64,000 nt of DNA from Martensiomyces pterosporus (GCA_025201845.1 MU603950.1:63709-127708); one strand, 5' to 3'. Shown: positions 25,274 through 35,419, counted from the first letter of the stretch. Made by a program: numbers and translations. The notes: generated by a model from the sequence alone, not told the origin.

Positions 25274-26884
25274 ATGGCCGACGACTCAGCGAGCCCCAAG
25301 GTGTCTGGGCCGGCTGCCAATGCGCTCATCTACGTGACGCTTATTGCCTTCCTATTTCTGGGAATGTTCGCTGGCTGGCGGTCGCACCGCAACGCAGGTC
25401 TGTTCCTGAAGGCACTCAAGTCGCAGACCGTCTGGGCTCTGTCGCTCAACTTCCTGGCTGTGAATATCGGGTCGGGCATCTTCTTCTCCCTCCCCGAAGT
25501 CGGAACAATCGCAGGCATCACCGGAGTCTTTGCCTATGCCTTCGCTTCGGCCGCACCGCTGTTTGTTTTTGCCATTGTTGGACCTCTCTTCCGCAAGCAC
25601 AACTCCAAGCAGTGGTCGATGACTGCGTTCATCATGGAGAGGTACGGTCGCCCGCTCCACATCCTCTATGGCATCATCTGCACCCTGTTTGTTGGCATGT
25701 ACATGGTTAGCGAGCTGACCACCATCCACAGCGTCTTCCAGCTCCTGACTCCGCTCAACCCACTGGTGCCCATGATCATTATCTGCGTCATCACCACAAT
25801 CTACACGGCATTCGGCGGCGTGTTTGCCTCGCTGATGACCGATGCAATCCAGTGCATCATGATTTTTGTCCTTATTATCGTCGCCGTCATTGTTGTCGGC
25901 GTCAGCGTGCGTCCATCCAAGGAGGACATTGAGCGCGCGGGCCTTGTCAAGCCCACCAAGATGGGCGGCGAGCTGTTTGTGATCCTCACTCTGGCCATTG
26001 CCTTCTCGAACATGTACCACCAGGGATTCTGGCAGCGCACCTTTGCCTCGCGCAACGACCGCGATCTGCGGTGGGCTACATTCATTGGATTCTGGCTTGT
26101 GTTCATTGTCACCACCTTGGTTGGCATGGCCGGCCCTCTTGCTGCATGGGCCGGAACCTGGTCGGCGAACTCTGGCGTTCCTGGCTCCAGCGCCTTCTTC
26201 ACCATCATCGCATCGATGTCTGGCTGGGTGTCGGGGCTCACTCTGGTCCTCACTGTGTCGCTCAGCTGCTGTGCCATTGATACATGCCAGACAGCCATGC
26301 TTTCCTCGCTCTACGATCTGGTCGAGCAAAAGGTCAACATCTGGGTGGTGCGTGCCACCGTCATTCTCCTCAACGTCCCTGTCATCGTCCTTGCCATGCG
26401 CACCCCCGATATCCTGCAAGTGTACCTGCTGGCCGATCTCCTCGCCTGCGCCACCCTTCTTCCGGTGCTCTTTGGCCTGTTCAAGCGGTTCAACTTCCTC
26501 CACTGGACCGATGCGCTTGTGGGCTGCTTCGGCGGCATCATTGCTGTTGGCGTCTTTGGTCAGGTGTACTTGGGCAACCGTCACGATGGGTGGCGTCTGC
26601 TGATGCTTGACGACGGCCTGTATGTCCCCGACGAGCGCGTCCTGGGTGCCTTCTGCTTTGCGCCTGTGGGCTCCGTTGTGTTTTGCCTGTTCTTTGCTGC
26701 TGTGCGCAGAGGTGCTACCAAGCTCCTGGGCCGCGAGCAGTATGAGTACGTCAACACTATCGACAACTCGGATGACGAATCAACTAACGGTGGCGCTCCC
26801 AAGGACTCTGACGGCAACAACTGGCCGTCACCCGAGTCACAGCGCGATGATGCTGCCAAGCAGACACTCTCTGTCCTCAACTAG
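25274..26884 (+). CDS. Sodium:solute symporter family transporter
   Basis: Polytopic membrane protein of 536 residues, predicted to co-transport a small solute with Na+ or H+ at the plasma membrane. It has roughly 13 hydrophobic segments starting at about residue 15, the usual SSS topology. Family marks are LNFLAVNIGSGIFFSLPEVG in the first part and the SSS signature region YTAFGGVFASLMTDAIQC at about residues 175-195. The C-terminal tail is hydrophilic and acidic. Fungal members include the urea transporter Dur3 (about 700 residues); this protein is shorter, and I cannot assign the substrate. The start at 25274 is chosen over an upstream open frame because it is the first ATG, lies 122 bp after the TATA box and immediately precedes the short hydrophilic N-terminus. 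No introns. Confidence 0.88.
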   Translation: MADDSASPKVSGPAANALIYVTLIAFLFLGMFAGWRSHRNAGLFLKALKSQTVWALSLNFLAVNIGSGIFFSLPEVGTIAGITGVFAYAFASAAPLFVFAIVGPLFRKHNSKQWSMTAFIMERYGRPLHILYGIICTLFVGMYMVSELTTIHSVFQLLTPLNPLVPMIIICVITTIYTAFGGVFASLMTDAIQCIMIFVLIIVAVIVVGVSVRPSKEDIERAGLVKPTKMGGELFVILTLAIAFSNMYHQGFWQRTFASRNDRDLRWATFIGFWLVFIVTTLVGMAGPLAAWAGTWSANSGVPGSSAFFTIIASMSGWVSGLTLVLTVSLSCCAIDTCQTAMLSSLYDLVEQKVNIWVVRATVILLNVPVIVLAMRTPDILQVYLLADLLACATLLPVLFGLFKRFNFLHWTDALVGCFGGIIAVGVFGQVYLGNRHDGWRLLMLDDGLYVPDERVLGAFCFAPVGSVVFCLFFAAVRRGATKLLGREQYEYVNTIDNSDDESTNGGAPKDSDGNNWPSPESQRDDAAKQTLSVLN

Positions 26885-27757
26885 CCAGCCTGCATTTTAT
26901 AAATACCTTACTTCACCTAATAATAATATCGGTACAAAGTGTGACTTGTTGGCGAGTGCTAGGCAAACGGTTGGGCGGAAAGGCAGGAGGCTCTCTGAGT
27001 TGCCGCATCTGTGCCCCTGCGCTTATTGGGTGTTTGGGACATGCAGGGGCGAAACTGGGCAGAGTCGCACTTCCGTTTTAGGCGTTGCCGTTGGTGTATA
27101 GTGAGGATGTCTTTTTCAGCTGCCGTTCATTTGCCCGCAAGCCTCCGTTCCCTGTCTGCGCATTCCTTCGCCAGAGGAAACAGCGAGGCAGTGTGAGGCT
27201 GGCGGAGTGCGGAGATGAACAGCGCAATGCGTTTATTCACTGGACCTCATTCTCCACTCCCTAGCCCAGCCGCCATTACGGCGGCCAGCTCTGGTATGGC
27301 TGCTGCGAAAGGTATCCACCGCATGTCTGGCAGCGTGCTAAAAGAACAATGGAGCTGGCAGGAAAACAAGCAAGCCCGCCCACCCCTGGGACCTGGGCAA
27401 TACTGCACCCCTCCCCCATATGGGAGGCGCATTATCTATTCGTTTGCTGCTCTCGAGCTGGCCGAGCTCCAAAAATAGAGCGCCTGATGGTACAAGGAAA
27501 GCCAGGCGCTTATGCGTCTTTAAATACGCAGGGCAGATTCCGCCCACCCGCCATTCCGCCAGCTCCCTCATCTCAGCCTCTTTCTTGCCTATTTGCTTAG
27601 CTCGTTTATACGCAACTGGCCAGGAGTCCAACTATCAGACAACCTTTTTCGCATCTCGCATTCTCCTCTCCCTTCTCTCTTACACACCCTGTGCTCATAC
27701 ATTATAGATACACGCTTTTCTTTAGATATACGCTTTTCTTTAAATTCCTACACGCCC
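26885..27757. other. Spacer upstream of GPI protein A
   Basis: AT-rich sequence directly after the symporter stop (TTTTATAAATACC, AATAATAATA) probably holds its poly(A) region. A TTTAAATA element near 27518 may be the TATA of the next gene. No gene is supported. Confidence 0.5.
27706..27741. repeat. 18-bp direct repeat, two copies, in the leader of GPI protein A
   Basis: The unit AGATACACGCTTTTCTTT is followed directly by a second copy with one difference (C to T). It ends 16 bp before the ATG at 27758 and so lies within the presumed 5' UTR. Confidence 0.9.
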
Positions 27758-29318
27758 ATGAAGCCACTATCGCTTGCTGCACTCGCGGTTTTGCTCGTCG
27801 CTGCTGCCAACAACGGCCGGGTTAACGCACAGAGGGATAGTAGCACCGACGGCGATTTGACTGCTCCCAGTACTGGCACCAGCAGCCCATCGGCGTCATT
27901 GCCATCGTCGCCACCGCCACAGGCGACTACAACTACTGATCGGACAACACCTGCTGCTGCTAGCAGCTCTTCTCCCTCATCGACCCCAGCCCCAAGCTCC
28001 AGCAAAGGTAAGCCTATGAAATGCACAACTCACGATAGTGCCCTTTCCCCCTCCCCACACAAACTAACCAGGTGTTCCCTGGTGTCGCTTGTCCAAAAGA
28101 ACAATATCGCCCTCTCCCTGCGTACATGTGCTGCGTGTGGATTAAATACATTTGCCTAGGATGTACGAATACGTGCGCGCAGGCATGCGGTGTCTTCCCA
28201 CTGCATGCAGCTTCTTTTGCTCGCCCGAAGTGCCTACCTGCTTCGCAAACGCTCGTATTCAGCAAGGATGCCATGATTTCCTTCCTGGGATTGCGGCTAT
28301 TTCCTTCCAAGGATCATTCCCATGCTTTTCTTTCGTTTGGCTACAGACATCCTCTTGCACTCTTTTTGTCAAGTGCGGATGTCGGCCTTTGAGGCTTGCT
28401 TCTTCTGCGCACCATGCCTTCTAAAAAAAGAGTTGCGTGTATGCATGAAGGCCTACAGATGCATATACGTGTGAGCCATATGACGGCCCTTGGCTTTTTC
28501 TGCAAAGAACCAAACCCAACACCGCTACACCCGCGTATGCCCTCCATGTTTTTCCAGCCTGCGTGCACTCACTCCTCTCGCTCCCCACTCGCCAATGCCG
28601 CATTCCTGACCTGGGTGCACCTACTGTAGACTCAAATACCGTAGCATCAACAACCTCAGCCACGCCTGGTACATCCGTCACAGCGGTACCATCATCCTCC
28701 AATCCTAAAACCTCTGCCACTTCTACCACAACTGCTCCTGCCTCTACCGCTTCTGTTGTCACTGCAGGCTCCACATCAGCTACACCCAACACACATACGT
28801 CAAGCGCCGCTGTGCCTACTACAACGACTCGCGTACCAACAACCAACAACGACACGACAGCAACCCCAAACAACATTGTGACGACTAAATCGTCTTCAAA
28901 TACGCCAATATCCTCGCCAGCAACTGCCCCTCAGACCACTGATTCCTCGCCATCGCCATCGCCATCGCCATCGCCTACACAAACAGATTCGCTTGGCACC
29001 ACTCCTACGCAGCCAACATCGTCTGCAGGAAAGCATACAGTTGTTGCCGTTTTCACAGTCGTCGTCAGTGGTCAGACCAGCTTCTCGTCGCAAACAACAG
29101 TTATCGACGATAGCACTGCAACCAGCAGCACAAGAACTGGAGATGGCACACCATTTACGTCTACTCTGATCAAGAACGGAAGCACCGTCGTCGTTACTGG
29201 TATGCTTCACGGGACCAAACCAAAGTCGGTGGCCGCCTCGCTCTCAGTCGGTGGTAGTGGCAGAACTACTGCCGTCATGGTTTCGCTTGCAGTAATGGCT
29301 GCCTTGGCCCTAATTTAA
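27758..29318 (+). CDS. Ser/Thr-rich GPI-anchored-type cell wall protein A
   Basis: Predicted secreted, heavily O-glycosylated wall or membrane protein. Exon 1 (27758-28007) encodes a signal peptide (hydrophobic core LAALAVLLVAA, likely cleavage near VNAQ) and a Ser/Thr/Pro-rich stretch. The main exon (about 28630-29318) continues with Ser/Thr-rich sequence, a short SPSPSP run, a conserved module (KHTVVAVFTVVVSG..TTVIDD..TSTLIKNG..VVTG) and a hydrophobic C-terminus after a GGSG region, as for GPI addition. The donor is G|GTAAGC (phase 1). The acceptor CTACTGTAG at 28629 is phase-matched with CTGAC upstream; TTTTCCAG at 28557 is also in phase and would add 24 residues. The preferred model has 312 residues. 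GPI protein B at 42395-44546 is a clear paralogue. A small internal exon within the long intron cannot be excluded. Confidence 0.75.
28008..28629 (+). other. Intron of GPI protein A gene (3' boundary uncertain)
   Basis: It is 622 nt with the acceptor at 28629, or 550 nt with the acceptor at 28557. That is long for this window, where other introns are 61-301 nt. The paralogue has two introns of 185 and 197 nt separated by a 126-nt exon, so an unrecognised middle exon may be hidden here. Confidence 0.55.
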
Positions 29319-29758
29319 CATGTGTATCACCTATCTCAAACCTCGATTCATGCCAAATAGTTCTTGCAGCCGATTGTCAAATACCAAGCAACTGCCAGAC
29401 TTGTGAATGTTGATCATGCTGTAGCTTATGCACAGCAGAATGCTGGCACATGGCGGAAGTTGTATGGAGCAATATTTTCGCATGTGGCGCTTCTCACCTG
29501 GCAGCTCGAGGCGTCACTTGTGAATGCAGTGCACAGAAATTCGCGCTATCCGCTGTGCTTGGCCCAGCAAACACGGATGGAAACGTACACCCGACATGCT
29601 GACTAGCACACATGCATCTCTCTCGGGCGACTCTACCCTCGGCGGCATGCATCTATAAGTAGAGCAAACGAGAATATGTGGAGACGGGCACCTTTTGTCC
29701 ACGCTTATCTTTCTTTCTCTTTTATAAGACAGCACTCACATTCTACGTCTCATACACA
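29319..29758. other. Spacer and promoter of the small secreted peptide gene
   Basis: No gene is supported in this 440-bp stretch. It contains a TATA box at 29654, and a CTTTCTTTCTCTTTTATAAG segment precedes the next ATG. Confidence 0.5.
29654..29660 (+). promoter_or_regulatory. TATA-like box upstream of the 49-residue peptide gene
   Basis: TATAAGT lies 105 bp upstream of the ATG at 29759. A second TATAAG occurs near 29723, closer to the start. Confidence 0.45.
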
Positions 29759-29908
29759 ATGGTGCCGCACATGCTCGCATTGTTGTTTCTTGTACAGCTG
29801 GTCATAGTGATGACGCTGGCTCTTGCTGCTCCATATCCTGACAGGACATACCCGATAGATCTCCATGTCGAAGAACCACTCCCAATACGTGAGGCCATGC
29901 TTGTGTAG
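29759..29908 (+). CDS. Candidate small secreted peptide (49 residues)
   Basis: A short ATG frame encodes a textbook signal peptide: MVPH followed by an uninterrupted hydrophobic stretch (MLALLFLVQLVIVMTLALAA) of about 20 residues, ending at a small-residue cleavage context (ALA-AP). The mature part would be only about 25 residues, acidic and proline-rich (PYPDRTYPIDLHVEEPLP), with no cysteines. TATA-like elements precede it and an AATAAA at 29997 follows it, so it looks like a complete transcription unit between two independent genes. It could instead be the first exon of something longer, but the next gene is convergent on the other strand. No family is recognised. Confidence 0.5.
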   Translation: MVPHMLALLFLVQLVIVMTLALAAPYPDRTYPIDLHVEEPLPIREAMLV

Positions 29909-29996
29909 GCACAGAAGAGCCTTGACTTTGGGCTCTCTTTTTCGATTCACCTTAGCCGCTGGATAAACAGTGTATTCAAATGTTCAAAGACCTTCG

Positions 29997-30002
29997 AATA
30001 AA
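29997..30002 (+). terminator. Candidate poly(A) signal after the small peptide gene
   Basis: AATAAA lies 89 bp after the stop codon and just before the convergent end of the ergothioneine gene at 30067. Confidence 0.4.
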
Positions 30003-30066
30003 AGACGGTTCTTTCATATAGAAAAGCGGGTCAAGTGATTGGATGAAGAATAGATGTTGCTGGTGC

Positions 30067-32943
30067 CTAGCCCATGTCACAGAGACGGAATGTTGCCAGC
30101 ACATACGGGTATCCACGCTGGTACCAGTTGCGGAACGTCTGCCTCAGCGCCATCCTTGGGTGTGTCGCATACGACCCGCCCTTGACGACAAAATGCGATG
30201 AGTCGCTCTCGCATGCCTCTGGAGGCTCAAAAAAGTCGGCAGAGTATCCCGGGTACATTGGTGACGGCTGGAACCCTTCAAATGGATGGAACTGCGTTGA
30301 CGTCCACTCCCACCCGTTGCCAACAAACGTAGCATCAGGCAGTCCGTTATCACTACTAGTCGGAGCGGCACACGTTGGCACAGGCAGTGGATGCCAATGC
30401 GCAAACCCAATGTTCGCATCGCTGGGCACATGGGCATCGTATGGCTGCTGGAGACAGCCCGATGCCTTAGTGCCATGCTGTGAAAAAGCTGACTCCAAGT
30501 AGCTGTCGACATCGCCAAAGTCATTGTACTTGATCTTGGTGTTGTTTGCGCTGAGAGCGCGAGCAAGGTGGTATGACCGCGAGGCGTGTGTCCACTCGGC
30601 CTCGCTTGGGAGCCTCTTGCCGCACCACTTGGCATAGGCAGCAGCTTGCTTTTGACTAACAAACACCGGCCACAGCCCTGCTTCGGTGCTGAAGATCGAG
30701 GGTGCCCCGACAACTGTACGTACGCCATAATCATCTGCTAGGCCACACCCTTTGGGATGGGAAGCGCCTGGCTGGCTGTCCTGCAAGCCCAAAACCACCC
30801 AGGACTTGGGCACGAGCGAATCAACAGACACGCCGTGTGGAGCAGCCGAGACAGCACGCAAGAACCCCATGTATTCGCCGTTGGTGATGGGCTGTGTGCG
30901 AATAGTAAATGGGTTGACCGATACTGTGCCAGCGGGACTCTCGTTGTCCCAGCCAAACACATGGCCGGGTGGCAGCTGCTTGCCAGCAAGCAAAGCTTCG
31001 CTGTCCTGCAATAAACCAAGAGTAACGGCTGGCTGGCCTTTGTAGGTGATCCACGACTCGCTTGGCTGTGCTCCTCGAGACGTGGGGATCGAGCAGACTA
31101 CTGGCGGGCGAATATCTGATGGTGCCAGCTGGAGCACCATGTAGAGCATCGTTTCAATGTGCATTGCCTCGTGCTCGAACACCATCCACACGTGCCTTGC
31201 CGCATCGATCGAGACCGCCTGCCCATTCTTTACCGACTCCTCGTAGCTAGAGGCCCATTTGCGGATTCGGTCACGAACGCGGTCGCGATATGCCAGAATG
31301 TCCTCGTTTGGCGGCCACGCATCGGGGATTTCAGAGTGGGAGTGGCAAATACTGAAGTCCTCGACATTAGGATCGATTCCACGTTCAAACCACTGCGCGA
31401 ACGCCTTTGGCTCAGTGAGCGGTGCTCCATCGGCAGCTGCCATCTGGATGTCTGCAAATGCGGGCAAGTGGCCGAGGTAGAAGACGAACGGGTGGCGAAG
31501 ATTAATAGCCCGCTCAAGCAGCTTGTCCTGTGGAATGACGCTCAGGCTGAGGGCATCCCATGCGGCCCACAGGTGCTCCCACTCGCCACGGGTAGGAATG
31601 GTGGAGAAGCGTAGCCGTGCATCGTTGGGTATTTGAGATGCTCGGCGTGCTGGCTCGCTCCACTTGTCCAGGCTGGCTGCCCCGGTTTCTAATGGGAGGC
31701 CAGGAGCCGCAAGAGGTAGCACGAATGAGAATGTCGGCTTGCGGAAGAGGTTCAGCGAGTAGTAGCTGCGCAGATCGGCCCAGCTGACGGTGTAGGTCAG
31801 GCCAGCCGCCTTGGCAAGGACCTCGGGTGCGCTCTCGCTGTACTTGTAGGACGACTCAATGTAAATACGCTCTCCTTGCTTAATGAGCAGGCTCTCCTCG
31901 CTACCACACAACTCCCTGGCCTCGCCAGCGATCTCCTGGGGCCAGTGCACAGAAGTGTCTTCAAGAGCAACAAGATATGCATCGTGCCTGCCGATCAGCT
32001 CATCGTATTCGCCAGCATACTCGAATTTGCTGACATCGAAGGGCTGCTCTGTTTCACCGCTGCCGCTGGCTATGGCGCCACCCCTAACCCGGCGCGCGTA
32101 GTCGCAGAGGATGGAGTTGGCATGTGTGAGTGCATTGAGCTCAAACTCGGCAGTCAGGCCACGCGAGTCATGGTAGGCATCCATGATGATACTGGGGTCT
32201 TTCTGCCTGTCCATGCCGATGATGATGGCATCGCCCGGAACGAGAGCACTGCTAGCAATCCCAGAGAGGAACTCGACGGCCTCGCTAGAAGTGCAGTTTC
32301 CGATCGACGACCCAAGCCACAGGACGGTCTTTGGTCTGGTCGATTTCTTGAAGTGCACGAGAACCTCGTCATATGTGCCGCAAAGAGCAATCAACGACAG
32401 GTTGGAGAACTTTGGCGCCATACTGCCCATGGACGCATGCAGAGGCTGGGGCATCACGTCAATGGCATAGTACCTCACGCCCTTCCTGCGCTTGTTCAGA
32501 GCGTCAAGAAGAATCTGTGTCTTTCTCAGGGAGCCGCAGCCCAGCTCAATGACGTCGGAGTTGTCAGGGATCTCTGCAACGATGGCGTCCATGTTGGTTT
32601 TGAGAACCTCGATTTCGCAATCGGTCAGGTAGTATTCGGGCAGGTAGGTGATGTGGTCGAAGAGATCGAGCCCGTGGTCGTCGTAGAGGAGCAGCGTGGG
32701 CAGGGAGCGTGTCTCGGCCGCACTTCCTGGCAGCGCGGTTGTGGTGGTCAGGCTCTCAATGATTTGCTTGACAATAGCTGGCATGCGCTTGTGACTGTCG
32801 GGAGACGCTGCAGCACGGTAGTCGATGAACTGGTACAGCTGAGGCGATTCGTTGTCCTCGTTTACTCCGACATACTGCTTGTCCAACACAGGAGGCATTG
32901 CGATTGCATCAGGAACTATCTTGGAACTGTCATTTACAACCAT
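30067..32943 (-). CDS. EGT1: Ergothioneine biosynthesis protein Egt1 (methyltransferase plus sulfoxide synthase fusion)
   Basis: Makes hercynine from histidine using SAM, then joins cysteine to it with oxygen, in the cytosol; ergothioneine is an antioxidant thiol. The protein has 958 residues. An EgtD-like methyltransferase occupies about 30-400 (YDDHGLDLFDHITYLPEYY, SAM motif ELGCGS at 133-138). A DinB-like helical iron-binding domain lies at about 450-620, with RHPFVFYLGH and the HxxxHxE motif HEAMHIE near 590. A formylglycine-generating-enzyme-like domain fills the C-terminus (CGKRLPSEAEW, GNGWEWTSTQFHPF, FVVKGGSYATHP, RNWYQRGYPYV). This order is the fungal Egt1 fusion; Neurospora Egt-1 is slightly shorter. 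The ATG at 32943 is the first in frame. The open frame extends upstream but only through non-ATG codons and past the TATA box. A partner Egt2 lyase is not in this window. Confidence 0.96.
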   Translation of the reverse strand: MVVNDSSKIVPDAIAMPPVLDKQYVGVNEDNESPQLYQFIDYRAAASPDSHKRMPAIVKQIIESLTTTTALPGSAAETRSLPTLLLYDDHGLDLFDHITYLPEYYLTDCEIEVLKTNMDAIVAEIPDNSDVIELGCGSLRKTQILLDALNKRRKGVRYYAIDVMPQPLHASMGSMAPKFSNLSLIALCGTYDEVLVHFKKSTRPKTVLWLGSSIGNCTSSEAVEFLSGIASSALVPGDAIIIGMDRQKDPSIIMDAYHDSRGLTAEFELNALTHANSILCDYARRVRGGAIASGSGETEQPFDVSKFEYAGEYDELIGRHDAYLVALEDTSVHWPQEIAGEARELCGSEESLLIKQGERIYIESSYKYSESAPEVLAKAAGLTYTVSWADLRSYYSLNLFRKPTFSFVLPLAAPGLPLETGAASLDKWSEPARRASQIPNDARLRFSTIPTRGEWEHLWAAWDALSLSVIPQDKLLERAINLRHPFVFYLGHLPAFADIQMAAADGAPLTEPKAFAQWFERGIDPNVEDFSICHSHSEIPDAWPPNEDILAYRDRVRDRIRKWASSYEESVKNGQAVSIDAARHVWMVFEHEAMHIETMLYMVLQLAPSDIRPPVVCSIPTSRGAQPSESWITYKGQPAVTLGLLQDSEALLAGKQLPPGHVFGWDNESPAGTVSVNPFTIRTQPITNGEYMGFLRAVSAAPHGVSVDSLVPKSWVVLGLQDSQPGASHPKGCGLADDYGVRTVVGAPSIFSTEAGLWPVFVSQKQAAAYAKWCGKRLPSEAEWTHASRSYHLARALSANNTKIKYNDFGDVDSYLESAFSQHGTKASGCLQQPYDAHVPSDANIGFAHWHPLPVPTCAAPTSSDNGLPDATFVGNGWEWTSTQFHPFEGFQPSPMYPGYSADFFEPPEACESDSSHFVVKGGSYATHPRMALRQTFRNWYQRGYPYVLATFRLCDMG

Positions 32944-34364
32944 TGTGGAGTCTGTAGTGCTAGCTGCAGTAGTCTGCTTTGGAATTGTGTGGTGCCGTAA
33001 GTATCGGGACTTGAAGTTTAAGCGAGGCAGAGGGTGTGAAAAGCGAGAAGGAAAAGGAACTGGCAGTGCCGCAAGTGCGTCTTTATATTCCGATGACACC
33101 CTGGCACTGCCCTTGTCGCACTGCAGGAGACGGCATGTTTCTTCTAGCGGTGGGAAGCGAAGCGACCTGGAGGAGGGGAGGGGTGTTTGTGTGTGTGGCC
33201 TGGGTTTGTCTTAGTCCCCGGACCAATGCGCCAGCAAGCACAAACCTGCTTTCAGCATGCGAATGAACCGCACACGCGGCTGCTACATTATATAAAGAAC
33301 GGCTGGGTGTAACATACTGGTGAGAAATAAACAGTATGCATGCTGTGCCTGTCAAGGGGCTGCTGATGTGGGACCCGTGCCGCCTTTTGGTCCTTGCTCT
33401 ACTTGGTAGAGCGGAAAAGCTCAGGGGGTCACCAATTTACATGCACATCTGCTGCTGCTGCTGCTGCGGAATAGGGGAGATGGCCAGGATAGGAAGCGAA
33501 GTGCGGCTATATTGCAGCGGCAAAAACTTGGAGGATATCTATGCTGTGACGTCAAACACCTGCTTTTTGCAGCCCGCAGAGTGCACTCATTACTAAGCAA
33601 ATTGCTCGTTCCTGGTTGTCTGCAGAAAACGACCCCCGTCCTCCGCTGAAAGTTGGTGCCTTTCAGGTGTTCAAGGATCATGCCATCACAGCGAGACGAT
33701 GAGCGAGTCGAATTGCAGGAGGCTACTGCTGCTGCAGAGAGAGGGAGATGGCGAATGGCAGCATTGTCTGAGCAGATGCGAGCTGTTTAAGGCGTCGGGT
33801 GCGTGCAGCAAGCTGCATACACCACCAGCAACCATCCAGCGCGGGCCAGATGGCTGTCGATGAATCCCCAGGTGAGACCACAGCACGCGCTTGTGTGATG
33901 TGCCCATTTGCAGGATCGGCTCGCCATGAGAGCCGGCTCGAGCGGTGGAATGAAACCAGCAGCGACCCATTCGCAGTTGGCGATGACCTCATCGCCAGTG
34001 CTCAGGACGCTTCCTGCTGGCAGCTCAAGCAGCCACTGCTGCCTTCCCCCCTCACTCCTCACTCCTCGCTCCCTCGCGCTCTGGCGCCCAGGGGCGTTGC
34101 TTCATCTCCGCGGCCTCGCTTCCCCCTCCCCTCCCCTCCCCTCTCCCCCTTTCACTCTGACATCTCTCACTCACGAAACCGCGCATTTTTTCTTTTATCT
34201 TTCTTCAAGTAAACCAGGCCGCTCGTATTTTTCGCGCTCTTTTCTGTTTGCCTGTGGGTCCTCTGTTTCCCCTCTCGCTCTCACCGTTTGCCTTGCCTGA
34301 CTGCACAGATTACGGCGCTCTAGGGCAGAGCATATATACAAAAATACCATTTCGGGAAAGTAAA
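32944..34364. other. Divergent promoter region between EGT1 and the HMG/YABBY-like gene
   Basis: Two TATA-like elements lie near the EGT1 side: one at 33082-33089 and a TATATAAAG-like element near 33286-33294 that reads as a TATA box on either strand. A CTG run occurs near 33450. Closer to 34365 the sequence is CT-rich (CCCCTCCCC repeats near 34120-34150), then CATATATACAAAA at about 34330. The ATG frame at 33336-33596 encodes a cysteine-run peptide and is not convincing. Confidence 0.5.
33082..33089 (-). promoter_or_regulatory. TATA-like box of EGT1
   Basis: On the minus strand this reads AATATAAA, about 140 bp upstream of the ATG at 32943. It supports that ATG as the start rather than the longer non-ATG frame. 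Confidence 0.5.
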
Positions 34365-34634
34365 ATGGCACGCGCTAAGAAGACCAGCAAGGCGAGCAGC
34401 TCCCCATACAATGTATTTTTCCAGCGCGAGCTGAAGCGCATCAAGCAGGAGAACCCCAGCATTTCTCACAAGGAGGCGTTTAAGCAGGCTGGCCTCAACT
34501 GGAGAACAAGTCCGGAAAACCCCAAAAACAAGCCCCAGGAATCCGCCGCTCCCAAGCCAGCAGCAGCACCAACAGCCGCTTCTGCTGCCCCTCCAAAGCC
34601 AGCCCCCGCCCAAGAACCTACCCCAGCTGCTACC

Positions 34635-34684
<50 letters not shown>

Positions 34685-34946
34685 CCCAGCTCCTGCTCCT
34701 GCTACCGCTCCTGCTACCGCTCCTGCCCCAGCTCCTGCTTCTACTGCTGCAGATGAGCAGCACCAGAGCCGCCAGCAGCAAGGAGGTCCTGAGAGCAGTA
34801 GGCCAGCGCCTGGCCCAAATTCCCATACAAATCCTGCCAGCAAACCCGCATCAGATGTCGCTGCTAGCGGTGCGGACAGCAGTACTGCTGCAATTTTGCC
34901 TTCGATGGCAGCACATGCAGTCACTGGTGCCTTAGCTGCCAAGTAA
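34365..34946 (+). CDS. Small HMG/YABBY-like protein with Ala-Pro repeat tail
   Basis: A 193-residue protein, probably a nuclear DNA-binding or chromatin factor. Residues about 10-58 (SPYNVFFQRELKRIKQENP, then HKEAFKQAGLNW and SPENPKN) match the short HMG-box-like fold seen in plant YABBY proteins and their fungal counterparts. The rest is low complexity: a Pro/Ala run from about 62, a nearly pure Ala-Pro dipeptide stretch at about 90-125, then Ser/Gln-rich sequence. The N-terminus is basic (MARAKKTSKAS). The frame upstream of 34365 is open, but the ATG at 34365 directly precedes the basic start and the domain. Function is inferred from the domain only. Confidence 0.75.
34637..34740 (+). repeat. 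GCTCCT hexanucleotide repeat encoding Ala-Pro
   Basis: Near-perfect tandem GCTCCT units with a few GCTACC or GCCCCA variants encode the Ala-Pro tail of the HMG/YABBY-like protein. They are likely length-polymorphic. Confidence 0.9.
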
Positions 34947-35419
34947 CGCGACACCCACCACACCAGTGTTTTCTACTAGCTTCTTTTTTTCATATTTGTT
35001 TTCCCTGCGTTTTCTTTTCCTTTGACCACCCAACGAGCCTTTATTATTCCGCTTGCCTGCTCACCTGGCCAATGCACTATGAGTACCATACATATGCACT
35101 TTCCGTCAGTAGATGATGACAAGCAGCAGCAGCGGCAGTATGGGCAGATGCTATTTGCTAATGAGCGACTAAGGGGAATGAATAGCAGCACATCGCCAAT
35201 GCACGACATAATGTGATATGCGGATACCGATATGCATGACTGTGTCTGGATACAGGACTTTTTCTTTTTTCTTTGAACCAGAAACGGTGTGCCTAGCTTG
35301 CTTCTGTGAAGCGTTTGTTTTGCCTTGCTAGAGTGGCGAGATTAGAATCATAAATGCTGGTGTTCAAGGCGGATCAATATGCAAAAACGAATACGAGTAC
35401 AAGAGGAAAAGGTGGTGTT
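34947..35419. other. Convergent spacer
   Basis: The 3' flanks of the HMG/YABBY-like gene (+) and small paralogue A (-). It holds T-rich runs after 34980 and TTTTTCTTTTTTCTTTG near 35260. No gene was seen. Confidence 0.5.

Noticed and set aside
33336..33596. 86-codon ATG frame after a TATATAAAG element
   Set aside because: It contains a run of six cysteines produced by a CTG/TGC repeat, has no recognisable feature, and the TATA is only about 45 bp from the ATG. The TATA-like element may serve the opposite strand.
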